In this document: one piece after another, positions 20,601-29,634 of the stretch
Numbering within the stretch: position 1 is the stretch's first letter
Layout: each line of letters starts with the position of its first letter
Origin: Chara braunii
Lineage: Eukaryota; Streptophyta; Charophyceae; Charales; Characeae
Length of the DNA stretch: 46,358 nt
Direction of reading: 5' to 3'
Assembly: GCA_003427395.1 (NCBI GenBank)
Contig: BFEA01000211.1
Span: forward strand, 1,189,988 to 1,236,345
Position numbers and translations under genes: made by a program
Notes under the pieces: generated by a model
Database searches by the model: none
Told to the model about the DNA's origin: nothing
The model's input: only the letters and a program-made list of their open reading frames with translations

Positions 20601-21663
20601 TCAGTTCGGAGAGACGTAATTAGCCCACTTAGAATGCACCACCGCTTCTGCACATCCACGTGCAGATCATCTACTTGGAAATCCGCGCACACCCGCTGGA
20701 ATCCCGATGGGGATAGTCGTTGAATTTCCAGATATGAGCGGACCGTTGCTGCACCTCCCCACTCGCCCCCCCCGCAGGCAGAAAAAGGGGTGGGGGTGGG
20801 GGTGGGGTGGGGGCTAACTGGCATAATATCTGTGCTCCCGTACCCAAATACATTGAGCAAATCGAAAGCGTCCTCCTCTCCGATTGACATTGAGCGACAG
20901 AACTCAGAAAACAAAGGCCAAAAGATTTCCGGCCCAGAGAAGGACAAAAAGGAGGGGATAAGAATGGGGAGTAAAAGGAGGCCGGGACGGAGTAACAGGA
21001 CAAAAAAGGGAGGGAAAAAAAAAAAAAAAAAAAAAAAAAAGGGCTTACAGAAGCAAAACGACGATAGGAGAGAAAGGAAATGGAGAGGGTTTCCCCCTTA
21101 CCTGGAAGATCAACGACAGGATTCCATCCTTTAGCAACGCCTTGAGGAGATAGAATATGCACCAGTCGACCGTAAGCGACGGCAAGCGTCCCTGCGCTGC
21201 GCCCTGTACCTCCCCATGCCAGACATGACACGTCGTACGGAGCGATGGCTTCGTCAGGTATGGCCATACCCAGTCCCAGACCTCCATCGGAGGACATCCC
21301 CGTTTCGCTTCCCATATCCCGATCCCATCCACCGCCTCTGAACCCGCCATCTGCGCCCGTATAACCACCCCCCCCTCCGACGACGAAACTCCCCCCCGGC
21401 TCCGACTCCGCCCCCGCGTGGCCGCCGGCGCAGAAGCCCCCCCGAAAACGAAGAACCTGCTGGAAGTGCTGATGAGGCGCAACGCTCTCGCGACCGGTCG
21501 GCGCTGGAGGACCACTGGCGATGACCACGGTTCCCCCCTCTCCCGCATATGCAATCCAGCTAGCCCCCGCAAAGCTGCGCAACCAATCGGAAGTCCGCGC
21601 CAGGCCTGCCGCCGGCGCAGGCGCTAACACCTCTCCAACCGCCAGCTGGCAAAGCCGCGCCAT
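8033..21663 (-). CDS. DMXL: DMXL/Rabconnectin-3/RAV1-like WD40 protein, 5' five coding exons
   Basis: These five exons form one gene of the Rav1/DmX/Rabconnectin-3 family. In yeast and animals Rav1/DMXL is the large subunit of RAVE, which reassembles V1 onto Vo of the vacuolar H+-ATPase; plants have homologues annotated as transducin/WD40 proteins. Visible here are an N-terminal WD40 propeller region and the strongly conserved RAVE domain core (MEKLARAQYLLKKDPKDC, EEKNRAAALKNAYVLMG, ELASGFFLLGGDMLSA). Proposed exons are 21663-21102, 19386-15148, 12442-11424, 10396-10232 and 8692-8033. All have GT-AG borders and matching phase, 6645 nt or 2215 codons. The model is incomplete at the 3' end. Long Gly/Ala/Ser-rich inserts make the protein bigger than usual. 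I infer V-ATPase assembly at endomembranes; that is family knowledge, not shown here. Confidence 0.86.
8693..10231 (-). other. Intron 4 of the DMXL-like gene
   Basis: GT-AG intron. It contains a short purine-rich GAT-repeat patch (about 9510-9600). No element or RNA gene was recognised. Confidence 0.7.
10232..10396 (-). CDS. DMXL: DMXL-like exon 4 (55 codons, RAVE core)
   Basis: This exon is exactly 55 codons, between AACAG/ATGGAG (10397) and TTCAAG/GTAAGA (10232). It encodes MEKLARAQYLLKKDPKDC, LYLALDRKAVLAGLMKLSKDERDKK and FLGRDFK. This is the most conserved block of the Rav1 C-terminal family domain from fungi to plants. Confidence 0.92.
10397..11423 (-). other. Intron 3 of the DMXL-like gene
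   Basis: GT-AG intron of ordinary composition with a CA-rich patch at 10428-10450. No embedded gene was recognised. Confidence 0.7.
11424..12442 (-). CDS. DMXL: DMXL-like exon 3
   Basis: The acceptor AATTCAG/GA at 12443 and the donor CCCAGA/GTGAGT at 11424 give 1019 bases in the right phases. With exon 2 the junction reads YLYSGHFGRARACIRHL, like the S-G-K-L-E-R-V-K-R-C-V-R-H-L of plant homologues as I recall them. The end, WPALSELGVGYWLTNPADLRPR, matches the conserved W-x-x-M-R-x-x-G-x-G-x-W block. The middle is Gly/Ser-rich and poorly conserved. An alternative acceptor nearer the exon (GGCAG, 12430-12432) is out of phase, which decided the start chosen. Confidence 0.8.
12768..12890 (-). 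pseudogene. U6: U6 snRNA-like sequence (degenerate copy)
   Basis: Minus strand: GGACATTC, AAACTGGAAGGATACAGAGAAGACTAGCATGG, then a disrupted internal stem-loop where CCCCTGCGCAAGG should be, then CACATATAAATC. A run of ten T follows (plus 12768-12777). The ACAGAGA box survives, but the internal stem-loop needed for U6 catalysis is lost, so I call it a pseudogene. Confidence 0.65.
12989..13110 (-). ncRNA. U6: U6 snRNA-like sequence (better preserved copy)
   Basis: On the minus strand this reads GTGGACATCC, AAAATTGGAA, ACAGAGAAGATTAGCATGG, CCCCTG..CAAGG, TGACAC and AAATC in U6 order and spacing. The ACAGAGA box (plus 13070-13076), which pairs with the 5' splice site in the spliceosome, is intact. 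The AGC triad is also intact. The 5' stem is weaker than in plant U6, and the 3' tail after AAATC differs from the usual GAGAAATGGTCC. A run of six T (plus 12989-12994) follows as a Pol III-type stop. No plant USE or correctly placed TATA is obvious upstream, so it may be a pseudogene. Confidence 0.72.
13137..13712. repeat. Tandem and inverted repeat cluster with CTACCGTCTTC core
   Basis: Direct copies of a unit of about 100 bp (motifs CATACACAT, GCACCTGCCTACCGTC, ATCAGATTTTTGTTC, CTCACTTT, CAATAGAACGCC) lie at about 13140, 13255 and 13330. A further copy lies in reverse at 13590-13712. The last direct copy and the reversed copy form a fold-back with arms of about 80-90 bp around a 180-bp centre. 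The core CTACCGTCTTCACCCG recurs at 13849. This may be a non-autonomous DNA transposon (fold-back or MITE). Confidence 0.7.
13769..14392 (+). repeat. Four dispersed copies of a GAAGTAGGGACA repeat
   Basis: A repeat of about 50 bp reading roughly CTTTGCGG..ATAAAATGCC(C/G)GAGAAGTAGGGACAT followed by ACTGCATGTCC occurs at 13769-13820, 14172-14224, 14246-14285 and 14340-14392, always in the same direction. The spacers between copies are unrelated. Confidence 0.7.
14527..14641. mobile_element. 115-bp fold-back (MITE-like) with perfect 16-bp inverted ends
   Basis: The ends ACTACCGTCTTCCCCC and GGGGGAAGACGGTAGT are perfect inverted repeats. Complementarity continues imperfectly into AGACATAA/TTATGTTT and GCATACGC/GTGCGTTA. 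The TIR core CTACCGTCTTC is shared with the cluster at 13137-13712, so they may be one family. No transposase is present and target duplications are not clear. Confidence 0.6.
15076..15100. repeat. CAGA microsatellite
   Basis: A (CAGA)n run of about 25 bases lies just inside the 5' end of intron 2. Related CAGG units follow. Confidence 0.9.
15148..19386 (-). CDS. DMXL: DMXL-like exon 2 (4.2 kb, WD40-rich)
   Basis: This is a single 4239-base exon. The acceptor is TTTGTCACAG/CG at 19387 and the donor TCCG/GTAAGG at 15148. WD40-like blades can be seen in GPVSCLSWTESGDGLLSAG, LTNCEDGTVRLWIEID, GHEARVVDLALHPSPG, FVTGNADGKLQFWRLR and VRAHEGPVACVASA. The sequence near the end (LLEAAKAVGASLPDYHPRVL) matches the start of the RAVE-type helical region. 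Between blades are long GC-rich inserts coding Gly, Ala and Ser runs (for example GGGGGGG near 18520-18545), unlike the conserved parts. Apparent plus-strand ORFs here are shadows of this exon. Confidence 0.83.
19906..19973 (+). repeat. 34-bp tandem duplication
   Basis: Two adjacent copies of a 34-bp unit beginning GGATCATCAATTGAG start at 19906 and 19940. They are identical except for the last bases. Confidence 0.9.
20316..20508 (+). repeat. 12-bp tandem repeat (TCCGCTTTTTCC)
   Basis: About 16 imperfect units of TCCGCTTTTTCC drift into CCCCGCTTTTTTCT towards the end. On the other strand this yields an artefactual Lys/Gly/Ser ORF. Confidence 0.9.
21015..21040 (+). repeat. Poly-A run in intron 1
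   Basis: Twenty-six A residues follow a purine-rich stretch. On the gene strand this is a T-run that could form part of a pyrimidine tract. Confidence 0.9.
21102..21663 (-). CDS. DMXL: DMXL-like exon 1
   Basis: The start is ATG at 21663, the first in frame (MARLCQLAVGEVLAPAPAAG). It is followed by DWLRSFAGASWIAYAGEGG, which matches the conserved N-terminal segment of plant homologues (D-W-L-x-x-F-A-G-x-S-W-x-A-Y). Later comes PYDVSCLAWGGTGRSAGTLAVAYG, a first propeller blade. The exon ends CCAG/GTAAGG at 21102 in phase 1, which matches exon 2. A Gly-rich insert lies at residues 80-110. Confidence 0.78.
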
Positions 21664-22026
21664 ACTTTATGCGCATCCAATGTTTCTACAAACGAGCCCT
21701 TTCCCTCGGGCCAGCCTCCCTCCCCCCCCCCCCCACCCCCACCTTTCCCCGCGCGCCACGATCTGGGTAATACTCCCACTCAATACGCCTATCTGGTCCT
21801 CTTGGTAACCTTTTTTCCTTTAGCCCCGCACTCACAAATCTCCCCCCCCCCCGTTCCCCCCCTTCCTCTTTCGCCTCCTTGCGCCTGCGGTCACAGTTTG
21901 CCGTTGCTGTAGTCGCTATGTGTACGCGCTCTAAGCTTTCAGATCTCAGAGGAAGATCAGATTGCTATCCGAAAGGTAATTAGGAGGACGACGACAAAGA
22001 AGGGCGCCAGCTGGCGTGTTGTATAG

Positions 22027-22060
22027 TCCCACGTGGCTGCCTTTAACTTCCCACGTGGGT
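22027..22060. promoter_or_regulatory. Paired G-boxes upstream of the DMXL-like gene
   Basis: Two CACGTG palindromes lie at 22030-22035 and 22052-22057, 22 bp apart. Each is in a CCACGTGG context. They lie about 370 bp upstream of the proposed ATG. In plants such sites bind bZIP and bHLH factors. No clear TATA box could be placed, so promoter function is inference. Confidence 0.4.
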
Positions 22061-22128
22061 ACGTCTAACTTTCCCTTTCCTATCTAGATCACAGCGTCCA
22101 CAAATGTGGGCGTTCCGCCTGTGCACGC

Positions 22129-22353
22129 CAGTGTCCGCCAGTGTCCGCCAGTGTCCGCCAGTGTCCCCCAGTGTCCGCCAGGTGTCCGCCAGTGACCGCC
22201 ATTAACCGCGAGGGTCAGCCAGTGTCCACCAGTGTCCGCCCGTTTTCGCCAATGGGCGTTCCGCCAGTGTCCGCAAATGGGCGTTCCGCCAGTGTTCGCC
22301 AGTGGGCGCTCCGCCAATGTCCGCAAATCGGAGTGCCGCCAGTGCCAGCAGTA
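22129..22353 (+). repeat. Tandem decamer array (CAGTGTCCGC)
   Basis: About twenty units of CAGTGTCCGC and close variants occur. The later ones combine with GGGCGTTC to give a unit of about 27 bp (AATGGGCGTTCCGCCAGTG). The array lies upstream of the DMXL-like gene and has no coding sense. Confidence 0.85.
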
Positions 22354-22569
22354 AACATGATCAAGTAATTGTGGACCGTTGGCCAAAGGCTGGCAGCAGA
22401 TACTCACAACTAGGTGGCGTCCAGCCACATTCATCCCCCCATCACGGTCCTTGCATGTCCGCCACCAACTCCCTCCTGAAGCAGTCGTTCAAGTCGCACA
22501 CGGCCTGACTTGTCTCGGCCCTTCTTGCTCAACGTAACTCGACGTGGTTACCACACGTGACGGCCTGGC

Positions 22570-22570
<1 letters not shown>

Positions 22571-22624
<54 letters not shown>
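22571..22624. repeat. TCAA/AATC microsatellite
   Basis: Thirteen or more perfect 4-bp units. Confidence 0.95.
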
Positions 22625-22625
<1 letters not shown>

Positions 22626-23038
22626 AATGGAAGTCACGTTTCCCTCACGACACACACCGTCGGATTGCCAGACGCGACCTGATAACTGTTCTTTTGTCCT
22701 CTTTGCATCCAGCAGCTGTTTACCGCTTCCCGCCCAAACTCATCTCTCGAACAACGCGCTGGATGTAGCGCGACCCACTGTCACCCGCTGTGAACTCCGC
22801 CTCCACAACTATCTTCTCCTTTCCAATTCACTTCTCCTAAACGACTCCTCCTCCTCCTCATACCATCCTTTACAATTCTACCATCCTCCATACCGATGCG
22901 GCGGAACTGATTGCCCGCCGCCCGAGCTGCGGCTTTTCCCCAGGGAGCCTTGCAGACAGAGCTTTGCAGGCAGACAGAGTCTTCACTGTTCAAACCTGTC
23001 AACACACACTCACGCCAAAAAGAAAACGAGGAGGGGAG

Positions 23039-23563
23039 NNNNNNNNNNNNNNNNNNNNNNNNNNNNNNNNNNNNNNNNNNNNNNNNNNNNNNNNNNNNNN
23101 NNNNNNNNNNNNNNNNNNNNNNNNNNNNNNNNNNNNNNNNNNNNNNNNNNNNNNNNNNNNNNNNNNNNNNNNNNNNNNNNNNNNNNNNNNNNNNNNNNNN
23201 NNNNNNNNNNNNNNNNNNNNNNNNNNNNNNNNNNNNNNNNNNNNNNNNNNNNNNNNNNNNNNNNNNNNNNNNNNNNNNNNNNNNNNNNNNNNNNNNNNNN
23301 NNNNNNNNNNNNNNNNNNNNNNNNNNNNNNNNNNNNNNNNNNNNNNNNNNNNNNNNNNNNNNNNNNNNNNNNNNNNNNNNNNNNNNNNNNNNNNNNNNNN
23401 NNNNNNNNNNNNNNNNNNNNNNNNNNNNNNNNNNNNNNNNNNNNNNNNNNNNNNNNNNNNNNNNNNNNNNNNNNNNNNNNNNNNNNNNNNNNNNNNNNNN
23501 NNNNNNNNNNNNNNNNNNNNNNNNNNNNNNNNNNNNNNNNNNNNNNNNNNNNNNNNNNNNNNN
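23039..23563. other. Assembly gap (525 N)
   Basis: This is an unbroken N run. Reading frames spanning it are not meaningful. Confidence 0.99.
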
Positions 23564-24947
23564 GGGGAGGGGGGGAGAGGGGAAAGGCGCACCGCGCAGA
23601 ACCGCAGAAGAGGGTAGGATCAGCCGCAAGCATATGGATGGATGGACCTCCTGTTCTCCCTCAACCCGCTATCCGTCCCTTCCTTTCTCTCTTTCTGCCC
23701 TTTTCCTTGGTCGATCTCGATTGTAAAGATCAAGATAACCACGTGGCAAGCTTCCACGCACTTCATACCACCATCATCTGTAGACAGATGCCCTCATCCC
23801 GCTCCCCACCTCCTTTCTCCCTCCCCTCCCGCTCCCACCCTCCCTCCCCTCCCCCTCCCACCCTCTATCTCCTCACCTTTCCTCTCCCGCCCCCAACCTC
23901 GATCTGCCTCCGCTCCTCTCCCCACCTCTCTTTTCCTACCCTTTCTTTTCCTTCCTCTCTAGTTATCACCCTGGGTAGTCACAATTCGCAGATCATGAGC
24001 TCACTCTAATCTGAACAGTGGGGCCACAATTCATTCGTCTTTCATCCACTTCCATTACGTTATTTTGCATGTGAAGGGACGGGACTCGATCCGCAAATCT
24101 TGTTCTTTGCCGCCTGGATGCTTGCATGTGGCGACGGGAGTTTTGTTGTCGTCCTCGATTATCGGATCTCCTTCCTCTCCTCCACTCAACTCACTCCCCT
24201 CTTCTCGACTCTGTCGACTACTCTCCTTCGCCTTTAGATGAAGGATCACTCTCTCTCACGTCAGACATTATATCATCATTGTGATGATCATATGCTTCTC
24301 CCCCACACTTCGGCCCATCGCACGTCTCTGTCCCCTTCTGCCAGCTCCCGTCCTTTCCACCGCCTTCTGATTGGAATATGGCACCAAGTAGCTCCCGCGC
24401 TCTTATCTTTTGCCGATGGTTCCCGCCAGATTCCCAAGAGCTGCCTTTGGGCCCAATAGCAGTGCCCACCGCTAGGAGGAGCGGGGGGAAGGGAGGGATG
24501 AAGAGCAGGAAAGAGAGGGAAGATGCCGCGACGACTTGTTGATCTCAGCGGCTGACGAATTGCGTCTCACCTGTATACGTATAGCCAACCATGCCTCCGC
24601 GGACGGGCAGGGCAGAGCGCGCCAAGCCCATTCGACTTCCAAAGACTCAACACACTGAAAGTGTTTCTGTGCACCCAATGCCCTGAAAAAGCACGTCAGA
24701 GCGCGCCGAGCCAGTTCGCCGCACAGGCCTCAACAAAGGGTATAAGCCATGTCGCACGTCCGTGAGGCACACGTCCCATGTCGTCTCGAGATCGAGCCCT
24801 CATGAATCGCTCCATGATCGCTTGAGGGGAACTTCCGGTGGGAATCCTAGAGCGAAAAGACACCGAAACATCACTGAAACGTCACCGTCGTCGGCTTGCA
24901 AACACTTGCTTCCACCTTTTCGTGGCTGTTCAGTCGTTACGGTCGTT

Positions 24948-25017
<70 letters not shown>

Positions 25018-26360
25018 CGCTCGCTTTTTGCGCGTGCGGCTGTGTGTGGTGGTGATGTGAGTAGAGAGGCTTGCCGCATTCTTTCCGTCTCATCGATTCG
25101 ATGGCACAAGTGGGATGCGTTGCCTGAAGTCTATTGTGCGCGGGGCGGGAGAGGAAAGGGGGGCTAAGCATGAACACAAAACCCAAACGCCGGGTAGGTT
25201 GCTGATCATCGATCCATCAGCGTACAGCGAAACAATGAACACAGAGCGTAGGGAGCCCCGAAAAAAAAACAGAACCGAAAAAGGAAGAAAACGAGATCCC
25301 GACCTCCCGGGAGTGCCGCGCCCATGTTAAAAAAAAAAAAAAAAAAAAAGAGAGCGCCACGCCCTTTTTATTTCCTACCAGATTGAGGTTGTACCTACCT
25401 CAGACTTCCGTTTCTGGAGACCCGTTCGCTTACTCAGAAGCTCCCACGCAGAATGAGGAGGCGGGCAGCGGCCATGAGACGGGCAGACCACCCCGGCGAT
25501 TCACTCCTCACTCCCCGATCTCCAGACCAGCGGTCGGTTCGCGTCCTCATCATTTCTTCTCTCCTTCTTTCTCTGTATCCCAAGGGCACCCCTGCCTCGC
25601 CCTCCTTTCACCCCTCCTTCCCCACCTCCCCGCTTGTCCTGCACTCGCAGCGCACTGCAAACAGTTAGCAAGAGCAACACGGCAACCCGCAGCCAAATAG
25701 GTACCGTTCGATCAACAACAGAAGATCCTCGACGGCAACACCCCCCCTTCATAAAACTAGAGCGACATCGCGATCGTCGCGCGCTAGCGCCTTGATCACA
25801 TAGCTGGCGATCGCGATCCCGATCCGCCTTGGCGAGCTAATGACGTGGTCAGGACGTTGGTCGGCCATCACATACTCCTTGCCACCTACCTACGTATCTT
25901 GTTTGGCAGGCATAGTTGAGCACACGACGGTCGTGTTCCGGAGATTCGCATGCGCGCCCGCTGCGGCCCTCGTCCGCGCCTCGTAGCCGTCCTCCGCGCC
26001 ACGAGGCCGCGGACTCGACAAACTCCGCGAACTGCGCGCGGGTTAGACGTGGATCATCAACCCTACTGGTAGGTTCCAGAGGAAACCGCGGAAAAGGCGA
26101 AGTTGATGCTGGAAAAAGGGGAAAAAGAAAAAAGAAAAAACAATTGTCCTTTGGGACGATAGGGAGAAGATTACCTACAGTAGCATGGCGCCAGCGTAAG
26201 TCGGGAAATGGCTTCAATGAAATAATAATTAATGAAATAATTGTGGCCGTCGTCCTAGCCGTGGTCCTACTTTTGGGCCCAACCGCCATAGAAAGGGCGG
26301 ATTATCGACCCTCGTCCAACCCCGTCACTGCTACCAGTAGCATGGCTCCATCATCCATTG
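23564..26360. other. Intergenic stretch without recognisable genes
   Basis: The stretch is pyrimidine-rich at 23640-23960, with a CT microsatellite at 24950-25014 and an A-run at about 25328-25347. ORFs here are short, low in complexity and lack motifs I know. No RNA gene was recognised. Confidence 0.5.
24950..25014. repeat. CT microsatellite
   Basis: About 32 TC/CT units, followed by GCTCGCTCGC. Confidence 0.95.
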
Positions 26361-26708
26361 TCTACCGCGGGCGCGGGGAACGCAGCCCTAAGGTAGCCAA
26401 ATCAATGAGACTAAGGATCTCGTTAGACACTCCTTGTGGACCCGAAATCCATAAGGATTCGCGAAAAAAAATGTTCGCAGCGCGTCAGAGGTGCGTTTTA
26501 TCGCCCTGAGACATTTTTCGTCGTCGTTCGTTATACCGGTCGTTCATTCGGCCCCATTGGTTGTTCAAAGGCTGGTAAAATGAACGGCACTGGCATTTGG
26601 GGGGGGGCAGCAGTTCAAGCAAATCCAGAACCGGTAGCTGTCCGTGGCGTTTTCCTGGGAACCCTGCAGTCCAAAAAAAAATTGTCTAGCGGTGGGCGCG
26701 GGGAACGC
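26361..26708 (+). mobile_element. A-tailed insertion flanked by a 23-bp duplication (SINE-like)
   Basis: Near-identical flanks lie at 26361-26383 and 26685-26708 (shared GGGCGCGGGGAACGC). Between them is about 300 bp ending in an A-run (26673-26681) right before the second flank. This is the layout left by target-primed reverse transcription (SINE or processed retroposon). I cannot identify the source RNA. The second flank ends exactly where the giant element's LTR starts. Confidence 0.4.
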
Positions 26709-26939
26709 TGTCGGGCGCATCGGTCCGGCACCGCACGTGGCAGCGCGGGACCCTCTCGGCCGTGTCACGCAGGAGTTGGACCAACCTCGACACGAACGCG
26801 CAAATGGAGCGGCCTAAGCCGAGTGCGCCAGCCATACCTTTCGCGAGCCCCTACGACAGGATAGGGCCTACGCGAGGCACAGCTTACCTCCACCTTACGG
26901 GAGTTGTCACCTCCCTTCAGTGGGCGTATCCCCACCGAG
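26709..26939 (-). repeat. 3' LTR, terminal part matched to the 5' LTR
   Basis: This is the part of the left LTR that can be aligned to the right LTR inside the window. On the minus strand it ends ...GCCCGACA. The LTR must extend further right, but its inner end cannot be fixed because only 232 bases of the other LTR are present. Candidate polypurine tracts (pyrimidine runs on plus) lie near 33375-33395 and 34538-34558. Confidence 0.8.
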
Positions 26940-28717
26940 CTACCAGTCCACAGTACGAAAGCTACTCGGTTGCAATCGCAGAGGTGGACCAGCCGAGGGC
27001 GTTTCTCGTTCGCTGTAGCATAGGGGGTACGCGCGGTAATACGCCTATCGGACCCGCACGCGGGCCAACATCTTGGGGGGCTGAAGTCCCAAGCGTGGCT
27101 CGACGTCGGTCGACTAGGACGCATCTCACACACCACGTGCACACCACTCTACGAACACAAAAATAAAACACACACACGCACATACAACACAACACAGTAC
27201 AAACAACGCGACAANGCTCCTAGTCNCTCGGTAGCCAACCCATANCTTCCCGGTGCAGAAATCGAATAGGCGTCNCGCGCGGGACTTACTATAAAATCNN
27301 GNGGACGCAGGGCTAACTCATATCNACTCGCGATGCAAACNTACGCAANCGGTCGCAGTGATGGCGTACCATGTCGTACCCNTACTCGCGCGCCCCTCGT
27401 TAATCTCGAGGGTCNCGTTCGACACTNAAGTGTNGNCTGACACGCGCCTTGAGGGTTAATCTCTCGACGCTGGACAACCGCCATGCGCGGTTGAAGACCA
27501 NACACCCTCTTCTGCACTCTGCAGAGGGGTTGAGTAGACAGCTTTCAGCTGTCGTGGCGGTCGAACNTCAAGGGGTTTGACTTTGACGGCCGCCACGGAN
27601 TGTAACGTCCAACCATGAAAACGCAAAAAANAGACTCGCTCCAACCCCCATTTGTTNATGGCCCTCAAGAATANAGAGAGGGTGGATAAGCCCAAACGAT
27701 GCGCGCGCGGNGNAGGTCCGGNATCCTACCCATAGGCTACCCGGCGTCCNGGATAATGAGGCCCGTACACGGACTCCCATAGGCTGACCGGGGNTAGTCC
27801 TCCGCCCGCGTGCCGCTTTATGCTACCAAGACCCCAAGCCTACTGGGCGTGTCGCGCTCGCGATCTCGCCGCCTGACCCATAACCCTTTTAGTGCGGGAT
27901 NCGACGGGTGNCGTGCGCGAACTTTGTATAAGATCGCGAGGGCGCTGNACCTACACATACTATCTCGCTATGCAGTTCTACGCGAGCAACCGCGATGACG
28001 GCGCATTGTGTANTGCCCACACCCAAGAACCGGCCTGANGGCCTTTCNGTCTTCTGCACCCTGAGGTGTCCCAACGGGTGCGGGGCAAGANAGCCCCTAG
28101 GGCAGGAGGNAGTTTGNAGCGGTGGTGAGTTGTCTGGCGCATCACCAGCAACACGCTGACCCTTCCNCCCGGAACTTTATCGTTCCACCAAGATAAATCG
28201 CAACAAGGANAAGAAACAANAATTGGCGAGGGATATCCNCTCCCTTCTATTCACCCCAACCTTNGACTGTCCCTTAGTACGCGGGCACTTCAGGCCACGC
28301 TAGCCCCGCACNTAGNTGCACATGCACTGNCACATATATATACATATACACAAGNGGGATAATTATGTGACGATCATTTCTCACAGTCATAGTGGGTCTC
28401 CTCCTAGCCATACATATATATGCGACCGCAGGGCANCCCAACCAAAATCCCAAATCTTTNAACATACNTGCAATCACATAAAAGGTCAGACAAGAGTCCA
28501 CCCACTACGCGGAGTCAATTCCAACTAGTTCCTATACTCATACCCGTCGCTTTAGCCATGCAAACCCCAACCTCCAGCCAACCAATCTCAATTAAATACT
28601 CAGTACCTTTGTTAAATGGCCATTCAATAAAAGTCCGGGTGAAACCCTTTAACAAACAAAAAAGATCACCAGGGCTAAAGCCTTTTAGGTTGACTATGGG
28701 GAGCGAGTAGGAATTGA
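26940..28717 (-). other. LTR or 3' non-coding part of the giant element, N-rich
   Basis: No ORF with known motifs. About forty isolated Ns from 27214 onward point to weak consensus in a repeat family. There is an AT-rich CATATA patch at 28328-28350. Confidence 0.5.
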
Positions 28718-29001
28718 GTCGTGAGCCGACAAATCGGCAACCGACCTGTTATAAGTGATAACAGATGATGATCCTTGCAGGATCAAGCTGAACTAGCCCA
28801 AGTCCCGAATCGAATGTCCAAGAAAGGCCTGTACCATAAGACAGGTCAATGCCCAAGCTAAATCATCAGCATATGGGGGATGACCCTCCATAGCATATTC
28901 TCACCCAAGTTACCTACCAACTAAATCAAAGTCTACCCCTAAGCCAATGCCCAAGCAAAGGTAGACTTACGGCACGATCTCCCCTGCTCAGGGGAGATCG
29001 T
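28718..29001. repeat. Chain of seven hairpins
   Basis: Seven consecutive inverted repeats have mostly perfect stems. They are 28718-28745 (GTCG outer, GCCGA inner), 28746-28764 (CTGTTAT/ATAACAG), 28769-28785 (TGATCCT/AGGATCA), 28826-28847 (GGCCTGT/ACAGGTC), 28873-28893 (TATGGGGG/CCTCCATA with one wobble), 28929-28968 (AAGTCTACC/GGTAGACTT) and 28974-29001 (12-bp perfect stem ACGATCTCCCCT, loop GCTC). No coding sense. The spacing suggests folded RNA or cruciform DNA. Confidence 0.8.
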
Positions 29002-29029
29002 CAGAATCGCCATCTGTCAGAATATAATC

Positions 29030-29400
29030 TAACTCCTCTAAATCAAGAAAATTTTGGCAGCGCTTCCCGTAGGGAAAGTGCCTTTTCAGAATTTATATCA
29101 GCCCAAATATAAAACCAAAAATAGTCTTCGACTTTCCAAANCCCAATTTTGTCNANCTCCCTGAATTAGCAAAAATTTGGGCAGTACTCCCTTTAGAAAA
29201 GGAGACTTCCCAGATTTTTACTGAGTCATATGTAGATTTTANACAAGTTGAACTTTGANAAGTCAAAATTTGGCNAAGTCCTTGGATTTGCAGAAATTTN
29301 GGCAGCGCTTCCCGTAGGAAAAGTAGCTTACCAAANTTTATACAAAGCCAAGTATAACAAAAGATTCCAGGAAAANCGTAAATTGATCTAAGTAAAAAAC
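29030..29400. repeat. Three diverged tandem copies of a 122-bp unit
   Basis: Copies start at 29047, 29169 and 29290. Each begins with an AAATTTTGGCAG-like motif followed by CGCTTCCCGTAGG and A-rich sequence. Copy 2 differs (GTACTCCCTTTAG), yet can still pair CTCC with GGAG at the equivalent place. Confidence 0.75.
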
Positions 29401-29634
29401 TTAGCTCAGAAAATGCAGGAATTGACCTNACTCCTNTNGCTCTAGCACGAGGCGAGCCTNTAAAGCAACTACNTGTCACCCTGACACTCAAACCAAGNAG
29501 TAGCCTCACTCAGCCTCATGCAGGCCAAACCACAGAGGTNAATACTCTCGCCACCCCAAGCCAATTTTTGCAAACAATAGTTCGTAACTTCTCAATGCTT
29601 TATCCCCTCATACCCAGCTTACATAGGACATAAA

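Larger units (their letters stand above)
19387..21101 (-). other. Intron 1 of the DMXL-like gene
   Basis: This 1.7-kb GT-AG intron in phase 1 joins VVDLP in exon 1 to SPLSWKC in exon 2. It is dense in simple repeats: a GA-rich run (19617-19765), a 34-bp direct duplication (19906-19973), a 12-bp tandem repeat (20316-20508) and a poly-A run (21015-21040). A short additional exon near 20.7 kb cannot be excluded, but phase does not require it. Confidence 0.65.

Noticed and set aside
20516-20947. Possible extra exon of the DMXL-like gene near 20.7 kb
   Set aside because: The frame is open but has no family similarity, and exons 1 and 2 join in phase without it.
22627-24009. Long ORFs across the N run on both strands
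   Set aside because: They are open only because Ns read as X; the real flanks have no recognisable protein content.
24800-25186. ORF with an Arg-Glu repeat run
   Set aside because: It is generated by the CT microsatellite; no sequence support outside it.
26388-26402. AAGGTAGCCAAAT resembling the R2 target site of 28S rRNA
   Set aside because: The match is only 13 bases with no similarity on either side; expected by chance at this length.
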